Source: Bacteroidota bacterium (lineage in GTDB: Bacteria; Bacteroidota; Bacteroidia; Bacteroidales; Prolixibacteraceae). Taken from it: a stretch of 64,000 bases of DNA. The stretch covers positions 1 through 64,000 of the forward strand of contig JAHEYT010000038.1 in the NCBI GenBank assembly GCA_023251455.1, written 5' to 3'. How positions within the stretch are numbered: the stretch's first letter is position 1; the number at the start of each line of letters is the position of its first letter. The translations under genes were made by a program, and so were the position numbers. Below the pieces are notes generated by a model, which saw only the letters and a list, made by a program, of their open reading frames with translations, searched no databases and was not told where the DNA came from. Shown here piece by piece: positions 24,481 through 34,256 of the stretch.

Positions 24481-26373
24481 TTATTCCAAATAAGTGTATC
24501 CGTACAAACCAGAGCGGTAGTTCGATAAAAACTCTTTTCCTTCTTCAGCGGTGATAATTCCTGATTTTACAGACGAAGTTACCCAGGTTTCGACAGTACG
24601 AACCAACTTTTTTGCGTTGTACTGAACGTAGTCCAGTACTTCAGCAACCGTTTCGCCGTCAATAATCTGGTCGATGCTGTATCCTTTGCTGTCGACCGAA
24701 ATATGCACGGCATTGGTATCGCCAAACAAGTTGTGCAAATCGCCCAAAATTTCCTGATATGCCCCAACCAAAAAGACGCCCATGTAATATGGCTCTTTCG
24801 CTTTTAGCGCATGAACCGGTAAATAATAGGAGAAATTACGGGTTGAAATGAAGTTGTCAATTTTTCCATCTGAGTCGCAGGTAATGTCCTGAATGGTTGC
24901 TGAGCGATCTGGCTTCTCGTCCAACCGTTGAATCGGAATGATTGGGAAAATCTGGTCGATCGCCCATGAATCGGGTAGCGACTGAAACAATGAAAAGTTA
25001 CAGAAATATTTATCAGACAATAATTTAGGTAAGTATAGTAATTCTTCAGGAATGTGTTTTAACTCGCCGGTCATCTGGTGAATTTCTTTGGTAATCGACC
25101 AGAATAAACGTTCAATTTGTGCACGGGTTTTCAGATCGAGGTGGCCTAAACTGAACAAGTCGAGCGCTTCTTCGCGGATTTGCTGTGCATCGTGCCAGGT
25201 TTCGAGCATTTTCGATTGGTTGAGCTGTTCCCACAACGAAAACAGTTCACGAACCAGTTCATGGTCGTCGTCTTTCGATACCTCTTCTTCGCCCATGGTG
25301 GGCAGTGTCGAAGTTTCGAGCACTTCAAAAATCAATACAGAATGGTGTGCGGTTAATGACCGGCCTGATTCGGTGATGATATTGGGATGTGGAATGTTAT
25401 TTTTATCGCTAACATCCACCATGGTAAATATGGCGTCGTTCACGTATTCCTGAATGCTGTAATTCACGCTGCTTTCGCTGCTCGATGAGCGGGTTCCGTC
25501 GTAATCAACGCCCAAACCACCACCGATATCTACAAATTCAACGTTAAATCCTTTCAGGTAAAGCTGCACGTAAAATTGCGATGCTTCGCGCATAGCCAAC
25601 TTGATGCGGCGTATTTTGGTAACTTGACTTCCGATGTGAAAATGCACCAGTTTCAGGCAATCTTTCATTTCCTTTTTCTCCAGAATATCAAGCGCTTCGA
25701 GCAACTCGCTTGATGTCAGACCAAACTTACTAGCGTCACCGCCCGAATCTTCCCATTTGCCACTTCCGGAGCTGGCCAACTTGATGCGAATGCCAAGGTT
25801 TGGTTTAACTTTCAGGCGATGCGCTATCTTGATAATCAATTTCAACTCATTGAGTTTTTCAACTACCAGATATATCCGTCTTCCCATTTTCTGAGCCAAC
25901 AGAGCCAATTCGATGTAATCTTCATCTTTGTAGCCGTTACAGATAATCAGCGAATCGTTGTCGGTATTGATGGCAATTACTGCATGCAATTCAGGCTTTG
26001 ATCCGGCTTCCAGTCCAATGTTGAATTTTTTACCGTGACCAACAATTTCCTCGACCACGGGTCGCATCTGGTTAACCTTGATCGGGTATATGATAAAGTT
26101 TTGAGCTTTGTAATCGTACTCTTCGGCAGCAGCTTTAAAACAGCTTGCCATTTTTTCAATCCGGTTGTCCAGAATGTCGGGGAAACGAAGCAACATCGGG
26201 GCCGAAACGTCCCGAAGCTGAAGTTCTTCAACCAATTCGTGCAGGTCTACCTGTATTCCGTTTTTCTTTGGAGTTACAGTGACATGACCTTTTTCGTTGA
26301 TGGAAAAAAAGTTGATCCCCCAACCATTGATGTTGTAGAGTTCAGCTGAGTCTTCAATACGCCATTTTCTCAT
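24481..26373 (-). CDS. speA: Biosynthetic arginine decarboxylase
   Basis: A 630-residue PLP enzyme converting arginine to agmatine for polyamine synthesis. The PLP-binding lysine is Lys99 in FIIYPIKVNQMRPV. The alanine-racemase-like barrel shows GLEAGSKPELHA, HFHIGSQVTKI and EFVDIGGGLGVDYDG. The C-terminal domain carries the GRSLTAHHSVLIFEV and HLFGDTNAVHISV motifs of the SpeA family. Length is normal for SpeA. It stands alone, with 320 bases of non-coding DNA upstream. Confidence 0.95.
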   Translation of the reverse strand: MRKWRIEDSAELYNINGWGINFFSINEKGHVTVTPKKNGIQVDLHELVEELQLRDVSAPMLLRFPDILDNRIEKMASCFKAAAEEYDYKAQNFIIYPIKVNQMRPVVEEIVGHGKKFNIGLEAGSKPELHAVIAINTDNDSLIICNGYKDEDYIELALLAQKMGRRIYLVVEKLNELKLIIKIAHRLKVKPNLGIRIKLASSGSGKWEDSGGDASKFGLTSSELLEALDILEKKEMKDCLKLVHFHIGSQVTKIRRIKLAMREASQFYVQLYLKGFNVEFVDIGGGLGVDYDGTRSSSSESSVNYSIQEYVNDAIFTMVDVSDKNNIPHPNIITESGRSLTAHHSVLIFEVLETSTLPTMGEEEVSKDDDHELVRELFSLWEQLNQSKMLETWHDAQQIREEALDLFSLGHLDLKTRAQIERLFWSITKEIHQMTGELKHIPEELLYLPKLLSDKYFCNFSLFQSLPDSWAIDQIFPIIPIQRLDEKPDRSATIQDITCDSDGKIDNFISTRNFSYYLPVHALKAKEPYYMGVFLVGAYQEILGDLHNLFGDTNAVHISVDSKGYSIDQIIDGETVAEVLDYVQYNAKKLVRTVETWVTSSVKSGIITAEEGKEFLSNYRSGLYGYTYLE

Positions 26374-26693
26374 TAAGGAAAAGTTAATTGTTTGTTTATA
26401 CTTATTTTATCTGCCTGAAAAAGACAATTTGCTTCTGATTTTGCCTGAAAAAACCGAATCCGGAAATTTGAATCGATGGGGTAGGTTTTGTTCTCGGTAT
26501 TGATGAAATATTATGAATCATCAAATCCTGCTGTAAACCGCGCCAGTTCTAATTGTCCAAAGGTTTTTCAAACGTGGTAAATGTAATAAAATATTGAAAG
26601 TGATTTTGTTTTTTTTGAATGGTTTAAAGAAGTTCACGAATTGATAGGCCTGAACACTTTTTGCCTTTCTGCTTTCGCCCTTTTACTTGACTT
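26374..26693. other. 320-base interval between speA and the ABC exporter
   Basis: No open frame with coding character, RNA fold or repeat is visible on either strand. It should hold the speA promoter, but no TAnnTTTG box could be located with confidence. Confidence 0.5.
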
Positions 26694-28514
26694 TTAAAAC
26701 ATCTGCATACTGTGCAGACGCTTGTAGCGGCCATCAAGTTTGATCAGTTCGTCATGCGTTCCACGTTCTACGATTTCACCTTCATGGAATACACAGATCA
26801 GATCGGCATTTCTGACGGTAGACAAGCGGTGGGCAATCACTATGGAAGTGCGATTTTTCATCAGGTTCTCCAAGGCATCCTGAACCAGTCGTTCCGATTC
26901 GGTGTCGAGTGCTGATGTGGCTTCGTCGAGAATTAGAATTGGAGGGTTTTTCAGAATTGCCCGTGCAATGCTCAATCGCTGGCGCTGCCCTCCTGAAAGT
27001 TTGCTTCCACGGTCGCCAATCACCGTGTCGTAGCCATGTTCGGTTTCGATAATAAAATCGTGTGCATTGGCCACTTTGGCTGCGGCAATCACTTCAGGCA
27101 TTGAAGTATTCTCGACCCCAAAAGCGATGTTGTTGAAAATGCTGTCGTTAAAAAGAATAGCTTCCTGATTCACATTTCCCATCAGATCGCGTAATTCGTG
27201 CAGTTTCAGATCGCGAAGATCAACGCCATCAATCAAAATCTGTCCTCCAATTACATCGTAGAATCTTGGCAGCAAATCAACAAAAGTTGTTTTTCCGCTT
27301 CCTGATTGACCAACCAAGGCAATGGTTTTTCCTTTTGGAATTGTTAGCGAAACGTTATTCAGAACCACTTTATCTTCATAGGCAAAAGTAACATTCCGGT
27401 ATTCAACTGTGTTTTTAAGGGTGCTGACTGTTTGAGCATTTTCAGCTTCAGGAATGGTCACATCGGCTTTAAGAATTTTATCGATACGATCCATAGAAGC
27501 CAGTCCTTTCTGAATGCTATATAAAGCAGTAGTAAAGGCTTTAGCCGGATTGATGATCTGGTAAAAGATGGCAAGATAGGCGATAAATTCGGGTCCTGAA
27601 AGTTCACTGTTCTTATTCAGGATTAAGGTTCCGCCATACCAAACCACGATAATTATTACGATGGTGCCAAGTAATTCGCTGAGTGGGTGAGCCAGTTCGC
27701 GGCGGCGCATCAGCCGGTTCATAATGTGCCGGTAATCATATAGTTCGGAGTTAAAACGGGCATTCATTTTGTTTTCGGCATTGAAGGCTTTAATGATCCG
27801 CAGTCCGCCCAATGCTTCTTCAACAACCGTAAGTATTTCACCCATTTTGTCCTGACCTTCGCGCGACACTTTTTTAAGCGAACGGCCAACACGACCGATG
27901 ATGAACCCAGCTATGGGCAATACCAGGAATATGAAAAGTGTCATGCTCGGACTCATTATCAGCATGGAAATGAGCAAAACCAGGATGATGATTGGATTCT
28001 TCAGGAACATGTCTAACGACGACATGATGGAATTTTCGACCTCAGTAACGTCGCCGGTGATACGCGAAATGATGTCGCCTTTTCGTTCTTCTGAAAAGAA
28101 AGGAAGAGCCAGCTTAAGAATCTTACTGAAAATTTGTTCGCGCATGTCTTTGACCACACCATTCCTGATATATATGGCTTCAAAAGCTCCCAGATAGTAA
28201 AATCCAACTTTCAGTAAAGTGGCAACTATGACAAAAAGCCCAACAAACAACAAAGTGAAACCTGCGCCATTTGCATTTTTAAATGCCGTAATGTAAAAGT
28301 AGGCATTGTGCTTAATGGCTCCCAGATTCATTGCCCATGGCATTAATTCGTTAACATCTTTTGAAAGTCCGAATAGGATTTCCAGAATCGGAATCATCAT
28401 GGTTACCGAAAAAACGGTAAACAAAGCAGAAAGCAGGTTAAACAGAAAATTAAGTAATAACTGTTTCTTATATGGTGGGATAAATCGCCTTAAAATCTGA
28501 AAAAAATCTTTCAT
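26694..28514 (-). CDS. MsbA-like ABC exporter (fused permease and ATPase)
   Basis: A 606-residue half-transporter. Six membrane helices fill about 20-330. The nucleotide-binding domain follows with Walker A GQSGSGKTTFVDLL, Q-loop NQEAILFND, signature LSGGQRQRLSIARA, Walker B PILILDEATSALD and the H-loop IAHRLSTVRNAD. The pattern fits lipid-flippase or multidrug exporters (MsbA family), working as a homodimer. No neighbouring outer-membrane partner. Substrate not determinable. Confidence 0.92.
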   Translation of the reverse strand: MKDFFQILRRFIPPYKKQLLLNFLFNLLSALFTVFSVTMMIPILEILFGLSKDVNELMPWAMNLGAIKHNAYFYITAFKNANGAGFTLLFVGLFVIVATLLKVGFYYLGAFEAIYIRNGVVKDMREQIFSKILKLALPFFSEERKGDIISRITGDVTEVENSIMSSLDMFLKNPIIILVLLISMLIMSPSMTLFIFLVLPIAGFIIGRVGRSLKKVSREGQDKMGEILTVVEEALGGLRIIKAFNAENKMNARFNSELYDYRHIMNRLMRRRELAHPLSELLGTIVIIIVVWYGGTLILNKNSELSGPEFIAYLAIFYQIINPAKAFTTALYSIQKGLASMDRIDKILKADVTIPEAENAQTVSTLKNTVEYRNVTFAYEDKVVLNNVSLTIPKGKTIALVGQSGSGKTTFVDLLPRFYDVIGGQILIDGVDLRDLKLHELRDLMGNVNQEAILFNDSIFNNIAFGVENTSMPEVIAAAKVANAHDFIIETEHGYDTVIGDRGSKLSGGQRQRLSIARAILKNPPILILDEATSALDTESERLVQDALENLMKNRTSIVIAHRLSTVRNADLICVFHEGEIVERGTHDELIKLDGRYKRLHSMQMF

Positions 28515-28582
28515 TGAATAGTAGAATGATCAGTAGATATGACTGTACCTAAAACTTTAAATTTGAGTTGTTTATTGTATGA

Positions 28583-29929
28583 TCAGAAAATTCCGGTGTA
28601 ATTCTGCGGAGTAATCATTTTCAACTCGGTTTTCAACGCATCTGTAATTTCAAGCGAGTCGATAAATTCGTGAATCACTTCCTGATCGATCTTGCGGTTG
28701 ACGCGGGTTAGGTTGCGAAGTGCTTCGTATGGATTTGGATAGCCTTCGCGTCGCAGTATGGTTTGGATGGCTTCGGCCACTACCGGCCAGTTTTTTTCCA
28801 GATCGGCGTTGATGGCTTCCTCGTTCAGAAGTAACTTGTTTAAGCCGCGCATGGTTGAATTGATTGAAATCAGCGAATGGGCAAACGGAACGCCAATGTT
28901 ACGCAAAACGGTTGAGTCGGTGAGGTCGCGTTGAAGGCGCGAAACCGGTAGTTTGTTTGCCAAATGCTCGAACAAAGCGTTGGCCAGCCCAATATTTCCT
29001 TCCGAATTTTCGAAATCGATAGGGTTTACTTTGTGTGGCATGGCCGATGAACCTACTTCGCCAGCTTTAATTTTTTGCTTGAAATATTCCATCGAAATGT
29101 AGGTCCACATATCGCGGTTCAAATCCATGATGATGTTGTTGACCCGTTTCATAGCATCGAAAATCGCTGCATGGTTGTCGTAATTAGCTATTTGTGTGGT
29201 GTATTGTGAACGTTCCAAACCTAAATATTTTTTCAGGAAATGATTGCCAAAGGCTTTCCAGCTGATTTCGGGATAAGCAATTTGGTGTGCGTTGAAATTG
29301 CCGGTAGCGCCGCCAAATTTAGCATCGCACGAAAGGTCTTTCAATTGCTCCAGCTGGCCTTTCAAACGCTCTGAGAATACGCGGATTTCTTTGCCCAGAT
29401 TAGTCGGTGAAGCCGGTTGCCCGTGTGTTTTGGCTAGCATGGGTATGTTTTTCCACTCGTCGGCCATTTCGTCCAACTTGTCAACCAAATCGTTAATCGC
29501 CGGAAAGTATTCGTTATCCAAAGCATCGTGAATCGATTTGGGAACAGCTGTATTGTTGATATCCTGAGAAGTCAATCCGAAATGGATAAACTCTTTATAG
29601 GCCTGAATATTCAGTTTGTCGAACTCTTCTTTCAGAAAATACTCTACAGCTTTTACGTCGTGGTTGGTCACGTTCTCAATGTCTTTAATGCGTTGGGCAT
29701 CTTCCAGCGAAAAGTTGGCAACAATTTTCCGGAGCGATCCGAACAAATTGGTATCGAAAGCTGCCAATTGCGGTAAAGGCAATTCGCATAGGGCGATGAA
29801 GTATTCAACTTCAACGAGTACACGATATTTGATCAACGCAAATTCAGAAAAATAGAGCTGAAGGTTTTCAACTTTCGAACGGTAACGGCCATCAATGGGC
29901 GATATAGCTGTGAGTAAATTTAATTCCAT
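28583..29929 (-). CDS. purB: Adenylosuccinate lyase
   Basis: A 448-residue enzyme of purine biosynthesis, cleaving SAICAR and adenylosuccinate to release fumarate. The fumarase/aspartase signature SSAMPHKVNPIDFENSEGN lies near residue 300 and contains the catalytic Ser in the flexible loop. KTHGQPASPTNLGKE and TSQDINNTAVPK provide the other active-site segments with their conserved His and Thr. Length and start (MELNLLTAISPIDGRYRSK) match the E. coli-type PurB. Upstream lies a 33-bp palindrome in a divergent promoter region. Confidence 0.95.
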   Translation of the reverse strand: MELNLLTAISPIDGRYRSKVENLQLYFSEFALIKYRVLVEVEYFIALCELPLPQLAAFDTNLFGSLRKIVANFSLEDAQRIKDIENVTNHDVKAVEYFLKEEFDKLNIQAYKEFIHFGLTSQDINNTAVPKSIHDALDNEYFPAINDLVDKLDEMADEWKNIPMLAKTHGQPASPTNLGKEIRVFSERLKGQLEQLKDLSCDAKFGGATGNFNAHQIAYPEISWKAFGNHFLKKYLGLERSQYTTQIANYDNHAAIFDAMKRVNNIIMDLNRDMWTYISMEYFKQKIKAGEVGSSAMPHKVNPIDFENSEGNIGLANALFEHLANKLPVSRLQRDLTDSTVLRNIGVPFAHSLISINSTMRGLNKLLLNEEAINADLEKNWPVVAEAIQTILRREGYPNPYEALRNLTRVNRKIDQEVIHEFIDSLEITDALKTELKMITPQNYTGIF

Positions 29930-29993
29930 GTCTTGATTTTTTTTCGAGCCGTAAAGGTATGAAAATTTGTGATTGGGGAGAAGTAATCGTTTT

Positions 29994-30026
29994 ACTCACA
30001 GGTTGACTTTAAGTCAACCTGTGAGT
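29994..30026. promoter_or_regulatory. 33-bp perfect palindrome in the purB/lipocalin divergent region
   Basis: ACTCACAGGTTGACTT and AAGTCAACCTGTGAGT are exact inverted copies separated by a single T. Both flanking genes point away, so a terminator makes little sense here. It lies 64 bases upstream of purB and 95 bases upstream of the lipocalin start. It could be an operator for a dimeric regulator, or a mobile hairpin. Confidence 0.6.
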
Positions 30027-30091
30027 ATTTATCCCGATATTGATTTCAAAAGATTATTTGAGCAAACGGTCGAGGTCTGTTGTTTATTAAG

Positions 30092-30099
30092 TAAATTTG
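30092..30099 (+). promoter_or_regulatory. Bacteroidetes -7 box before the lipocalin gene
   Basis: TAAATTTG matches TAnnTTTG and lies 22 bases before the ATG at 30122. No TTTG at the -33 distance. Consensus-based only. Confidence 0.35.
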
Positions 30100-30121
30100 A
30101 ACGAACCCAAAACAAAGACGC

Positions 30122-30658
30122 ATGAGAAATTTATGCTTGTTGCTGACATTTAGTTTTCTATTTGTTTTAAGTTGTACTGATACCAATAGCCAGATGCTTG
30201 ATAAAACTACTGTTAAGGAACTTGACCTGAACCGTTACCTTGGAACGTGGTACGAAATTGCCCGGTTCCCGCATTCGTTCGAGAAAAATCTGGTTGGAGT
30301 TACGGCCACCTATAGCTTAAGGGATGACGGTAAAATCAAAGTTCTGAATCAGGGTTATAAAAATACCCTGAATGGAGAACTTTCTGTTGCGGAAGGAAAA
30401 GCCAAAATCCCGAATAAATTGGAACCTGCAAAGCTAAAAGTTTCCTTTTTCTGGATCTTTTATGGCGATTACAACGTGTTGGAACTAGACGAGAATTACC
30501 AGTATGTGATGATTGGCAGTTCAACCGATAAATACTTCTGGATTTTGAGCCGTACCCCGCAAATGGAACCCGCTACCTACGAAATGCTGTTGGAGAAAGC
30601 CCGCAAACGTGGCTATAATCTGGAAAAGTTGGAGAACGTTTTACAGCCAATAAATTAA
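30122..30658 (+). CDS. Outer-membrane lipocalin (Blc-like lipoprotein)
   Basis: A 178-residue protein. The N-terminus is a lipoprotein signal (hydrophobic LLLTFSFLFVLSC, with Cys18 as the likely lipidated residue). The lipocalin motif GxW is in YLGTWYEIARFPHSFEK (about 40-56), and YNVLELDENYQYVMIGSSTDKYFWILSR is the second conserved motif. Bacterial Blc proteins bind lysophospholipids and are induced under membrane stress (family knowledge). The gene is followed closely by an AT-rich unknown gene and NfeD. Confidence 0.9.
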   Translation: MRNLCLLLTFSFLFVLSCTDTNSQMLDKTTVKELDLNRYLGTWYEIARFPHSFEKNLVGVTATYSLRDDGKIKVLNQGYKNTLNGELSVAEGKAKIPNKLEPAKLKVSFFWIFYGDYNVLELDENYQYVMIGSSTDKYFWILSRTPQMEPATYEMLLEKARKRGYNLEKLENVLQPIN

Positions 30659-30711
30659 TTTTTCAAGACGGTTTTTAACTTCCTTAATTAAGTGAATTTA
30701 AAGATATTCTA

Positions 30712-31284
30712 ATGACGACAAGTGATTATATAGCAACTGGGTCATTACTAATTGCATGTGCAGCATTTATTTATAGTTATTTGACAAATACGAAGAAGTA
30801 TGAGTTGAAGAGTCAGTATAGACTTGAAATATTAGCTTGGTATTCAGATACTATTGATATTTTGATACGTTTGAAAATAGAGGCAAAAGATGATTTTAAC
30901 AATCAGGAACTTAAAAAGGATTTGTTGTCAAGATTATCCGCTAAAATTGAAATTGGAAGATTTTACTTTCCTAATGTTGATAAAGGAGATCGTTTCGGTG
31001 AAGAAAAACCATTAGCATATAAAGGTTATCGAAATTTATTACTTGATTTTTTAGTATTTTCATATCAGGTTTATGAAAGACCTAATTCCAAAAAGTATTT
31101 AAAACACGTAGAAAAATTTCAACAACATTTTACATCTCACCTTTTTGAGATACTTGATCCAAAAGCTTTCTTGAAGGAAACGAAAAAGCATACGAATAAA
31201 ACCTTCTCAAATGAACTTATTTTTGAGGATCTTATTCAAAAAGATCCTGATACAATTGATTACTATCTACAAAATTTGACTTAA
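30712..31284 (+). CDS. Single-pass membrane protein of unknown function, AT-rich
   Basis: A 190-residue protein. One hydrophobic helix at about 8-26 (IATGSLLIACAAFIYSYL) is followed by a basic, helical cytosolic domain with many Lys, Tyr and Phe residues and no recognised motif (KYLKHVEKFQQHF near residue 125). The base composition is much more AT-rich than the genes on either side, and the gene ends one base before the NfeD gene. Such small membrane-anchored proteins often come from mobile or defence contexts, but nothing here proves it. No family recognised. Confidence 0.6.
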   Translation: MTTSDYIATGSLLIACAAFIYSYLTNTKKYELKSQYRLEILAWYSDTIDILIRLKIEAKDDFNNQELKKDLLSRLSAKIEIGRFYFPNVDKGDRFGEEKPLAYKGYRNLLLDFLVFSYQVYERPNSKKYLKHVEKFQQHFTSHLFEILDPKAFLKETKKHTNKTFSNELIFEDLIQKDPDTIDYYLQNLT

Positions 31285-31285
31285 T

Positions 31286-32692
31286 ATGAGCTCACGAATA
31301 ATCATCGCTGTCATTTTCTGTCTTTTCCTCAATCTTCCTGAAGCTTTTTCTCAGGAATCAAAACCGAACAGTGAAAAGTTGGTTTACAAATTCAATGTCA
31401 AAGAAAATATAGCCCCAGCCATTTGGCGGCAAACCAAACAGGCATTTGCTGAAGCCGACAGTTTGAAAGCTGACCTATTCCTGATCCACATGAATACCTA
31501 TGGCGGAACAGTGGTCGATGCCGATTCGATCCGCACCCGCATTCTGAACAGTAAAATTCCGGTAGTGGTTTTCGTAGACAACAACGCAGCTTCGGCTGGT
31601 GCACTCATTTCGCTGGCCTGCGACCGTATCTACATGCGTTCAGGAGCTTCAATTGGAGCAGCAACCGTGGTGAATCAGACCGGACAGAAAATGCCCGATA
31701 AATATCAGTCATATATGCGCTCGACGATGCGCTCCACGGCCGAATCACATGGAAAAGATACCATCATTTCCGGACAAGATACCACCTTCCGCTGGAAACG
31801 CGATCCACAGATTGCTGAAGCGATGGTTGATGAGCGGGTTTACATTCCGGGGGTAATTGATTCAGGCAAAATACTGACGTTTACACCTGCCGAAGCCATG
31901 AAAAACGGCTACTGCGAAGGAATTTGCGAAAGTGTGGATGAAGTGCTGAAATTGAATAAAATGGAGAGTGCACGGATTGTGGAATACAAGCCAACTAAAT
32001 TGGAGCTGTTTATCGGGTTCATGGTTAATCCGGTTGTTTCGGGAATTCTGATCATGCTGATTTTGGGCGGAATTTATTTTGAAATGCAGGCTCCCGGAAT
32101 CGGGTTTCCGCTTGGAGTCGCTGTTGTAGCTGCTGTTTTGTATTTTTCGCCGCTTTACCTCGAAGGTTTGGCTGCCAATTGGGAAATTTTGATGTTTATC
32201 GTCGGCTTAATCCTGATCGCGCTTGAGATATTTGTGGTTCCGGGTTTTGGCATTACTGGTATCTCAGGAATTACACTGGCTTTCTCCGGATTGGTTTTGA
32301 GCCTGATCAAAAATGTAGATTTTTCATTTGATGAGGTGCACGCCAACGATTTGCTTATTGCACTGGGAACTGTTTTTATTGGAACCATTGGTGGAATTGG
32401 TTTGGCGATTTATCTGAGTCAAAAACTGTTTACTGCCGAAACTGGCCGGTTCTCCCACATGTCGTTACATGAAGTGATGAGCAAAGAAGAAGGGTATCTG
32501 GGTGTCGATCCTGAGCTGTTACTGCTAAAAGGAAAGAACGGCGTGGCAATTACGACTTTACGGCCTTCAGGAAAAATTGTGATTGATGGACAAACTTACG
32601 ATGCAATGGCCGTATCAGGAATGATTGACAAGGGAGCAAATATTGTGGTAATCAAAGTTGAAGCAGCACAGTTGTATGTTGAGATCGTGTAG
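31286..32692 (+). CDS. NfeD-family membrane serine protease
   Basis: A 468-residue protein: signal peptide (1-22), a ClpP-like protease domain (about 30-225), about four to five membrane helices (230-365), and a C-terminal OB-fold NfeD domain (about 395-468, with GKNGVAITTLRPSGKIVIDG). The nucleophile Ser is in DNNAASAGALISLACDRIYM. GASIGAATVVN and the following Lys region fit the Ser-Lys dyad of NfeD1b. The family acts on stomatin-like membrane proteins; no stomatin gene is adjacent. Convergent with the SIMPL gene. Confidence 0.9.
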   Translation: MSSRIIIAVIFCLFLNLPEAFSQESKPNSEKLVYKFNVKENIAPAIWRQTKQAFAEADSLKADLFLIHMNTYGGTVVDADSIRTRILNSKIPVVVFVDNNAASAGALISLACDRIYMRSGASIGAATVVNQTGQKMPDKYQSYMRSTMRSTAESHGKDTIISGQDTTFRWKRDPQIAEAMVDERVYIPGVIDSGKILTFTPAEAMKNGYCEGICESVDEVLKLNKMESARIVEYKPTKLELFIGFMVNPVVSGILIMLILGGIYFEMQAPGIGFPLGVAVVAAVLYFSPLYLEGLAANWEILMFIVGLILIALEIFVVPGFGITGISGITLAFSGLVLSLIKNVDFSFDEVHANDLLIALGTVFIGTIGGIGLAIYLSQKLFTAETGRFSHMSLHEVMSKEEGYLGVDPELLLLKGKNGVAITTLRPSGKIVIDGQTYDAMAVSGMIDKGANIVVIKVEAAQLYVEIV

Positions 32693-32704
32693 AAATCTAA
32701 TGAA

Positions 32705-33451
32705 CTAATCGATAGAGTATTCCGCAGAAATTACGACCCTTACTTTTTTGAATAAATCGTTGGTTCCTGAAGCAAAACCGCCCTCGCCTCCGGAAAGTGA
32801 TGCGGTGCGATCGACAATGGAGAACAAGCCCTGATTGGCTTTTTTCAACCGGCCCAGTTTTGAATCGTTTTCAACAGCAAATTGTTGAGCAGCTTTTCGG
32901 GCATTTTGTGTTGCTTCGGTTATCATTTCAGGTTTGATTTCGTTCAGCTTGGTAAAATAGAACTGAAGCGGATTTCCATAATCGTTGTGCGAGAAAAATA
33001 CGCCAACCTGAAGCAATTCGCCGGTCATCCTGCTCACTTTTTGTATTAAATCAACATTATTGCTCCTAATCTGAAAGTTCTGGGTAATCAGATACCGGAA
33101 AGCGTTGCCCTGTTGAAAATTATCGTACTGTTGTGCCTTTTTGTCGGTTACCCCAATTCCTTCAACAATAATTTCGTCTTGTTTAATTTGGTTCTGAAGC
33201 ATGAACGCGATTACCTTATTTTTGGCCTCTTCCATGGACTTGCTGCCTTCCATCAAATCGTTGTTTGCCATTCGCGTTTGAATGATCCAGACAGCAAGGT
33301 CGGCTTTAACTTCCCGTTCAGAAAAACCTTTGACGCTCACACTGCGGTCTTCCGCCTTAAAACGTTGCAGCGACCGCCCGATAAGGAGGGCGTTGATTCC
33401 GAAACTAACGATAATGGCGATGGCGGCTATCCAAATGTGTGAGGTTTTCAT
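32705..33451 (-). CDS. SIMPL-domain (DUF541) protein
   Basis: A 248-residue protein with one N-terminal membrane helix (HIWIAAIAIIVSFGINALLIG). Its DUF541 fold is recognised from SVSVKGFSEREVKADLAVW at about 38-56, the IVEGIGVTDKKAQQYD segment, and the repeated FFSHNDYGNPLQFYFTKLNEIKPEMI region. Family members are oligomeric periplasmic or membrane-anchored proteins (BP26, SIMPL). Function in this organism is unknown. Confidence 0.88.
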   Translation of the reverse strand: MKTSHIWIAAIAIIVSFGINALLIGRSLQRFKAEDRSVSVKGFSEREVKADLAVWIIQTRMANNDLMEGSKSMEEAKNKVIAFMLQNQIKQDEIIVEGIGVTDKKAQQYDNFQQGNAFRYLITQNFQIRSNNVDLIQKVSRMTGELLQVGVFFSHNDYGNPLQFYFTKLNEIKPEMITEATQNARKAAQQFAVENDSKLGRLKKANQGLFSIVDRTASLSGGEGGFASGTNDLFKKVRVVISAEYSID

Positions 33452-33522
33452 TGATTTCTATTTTGATTGTTGAGTGCTTGCGTTGAGTCACATTTCATGC
33501 CAAAAACCGTCGTTTTTACATT

Positions 33523-34242
33523 TTAATTTGTTCCGAAGCGTTTGATTGCATCTTCAATGATGGTGATTGTTGCAGTTGCCCCACATCTGGAACATCCGGC
33601 AGCCTGAACGGCAAGCAATTGATTGAGTGTACGCACTCCACCGGCGGCCTTAACTTTGACCTTTGGCCCAACATTCTTTTTCATTAATTCCAGAATTGGA
33701 ACAGTTGCGCCAACATAATTGTAATCGCCGTTGGGCTGTTTTACAAAACCAAATCCTGATGAGGTTTTTACATAGTCGGCGCCCGTTTCAGTACAAATCT
33801 GGCAAAGCTTCACGATGTCGGCTTCATTGGTTACATAGTCGGTTTCGAAAATCACTTTCACGATGGCTCCATTGTGGTGGCAAGCTTCTGTAACCGATTT
33901 AATTTCATCGGTAATGTAGTCCCAATCGCACTGCAAAGCCTTGCCAATGTTGATAACCATGTCAATTTCAACTGCACCATCATTGCAGGCAGTTTCGGCC
34001 TCAATAACTTTTACTGCAATGGTTGAGTTTCCCGCCGGGAAGCCAATCACACAGCCAACCAGCACATCGCTTCCTTTCAGGATTTCAACTGCTTGTTTTA
34101 CAGCGTAAGGTTTTACACAAACAGAAGCCACATTGTATTTTCGGGCCACTTCACATTCCCGTTTCAAATCTGCATCAGTCATTGTTGGGTGAAGGATCGA
34201 GTGGTCGATCATTTTTGCCAGTTTATATACTACTTCGTTCAT
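33523..34242 (-). CDS. deoC: Deoxyribose-phosphate aldolase
   Basis: A 239-residue enzyme splitting 2-deoxyribose-5-phosphate into glyceraldehyde-3-phosphate and acetaldehyde. The Schiff-base lysine is in GAIVKVIFETDYV and the second catalytic lysine in KVKAAGGVRTLNQLL. EIDMVINIGKA supplies the catalytic Asp. The start is 14 bases after the end of the HAD gene on the same strand, suggesting a nucleotide-salvage operon with a phosphatase. Confidence 0.95.
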   Translation of the reverse strand: MNEVVYKLAKMIDHSILHPTMTDADLKRECEVARKYNVASVCVKPYAVKQAVEILKGSDVLVGCVIGFPAGNSTIAVKVIEAETACNDGAVEIDMVINIGKALQCDWDYITDEIKSVTEACHHNGAIVKVIFETDYVTNEADIVKLCQICTETGADYVKTSSGFGFVKQPNGDYNYVGATVPILELMKKNVGPKVKVKAAGGVRTLNQLLAVQAAGCSRCGATATITIIEDAIKRFGTN

Positions 34243-34256
34243 GGGATATGTGGTTT

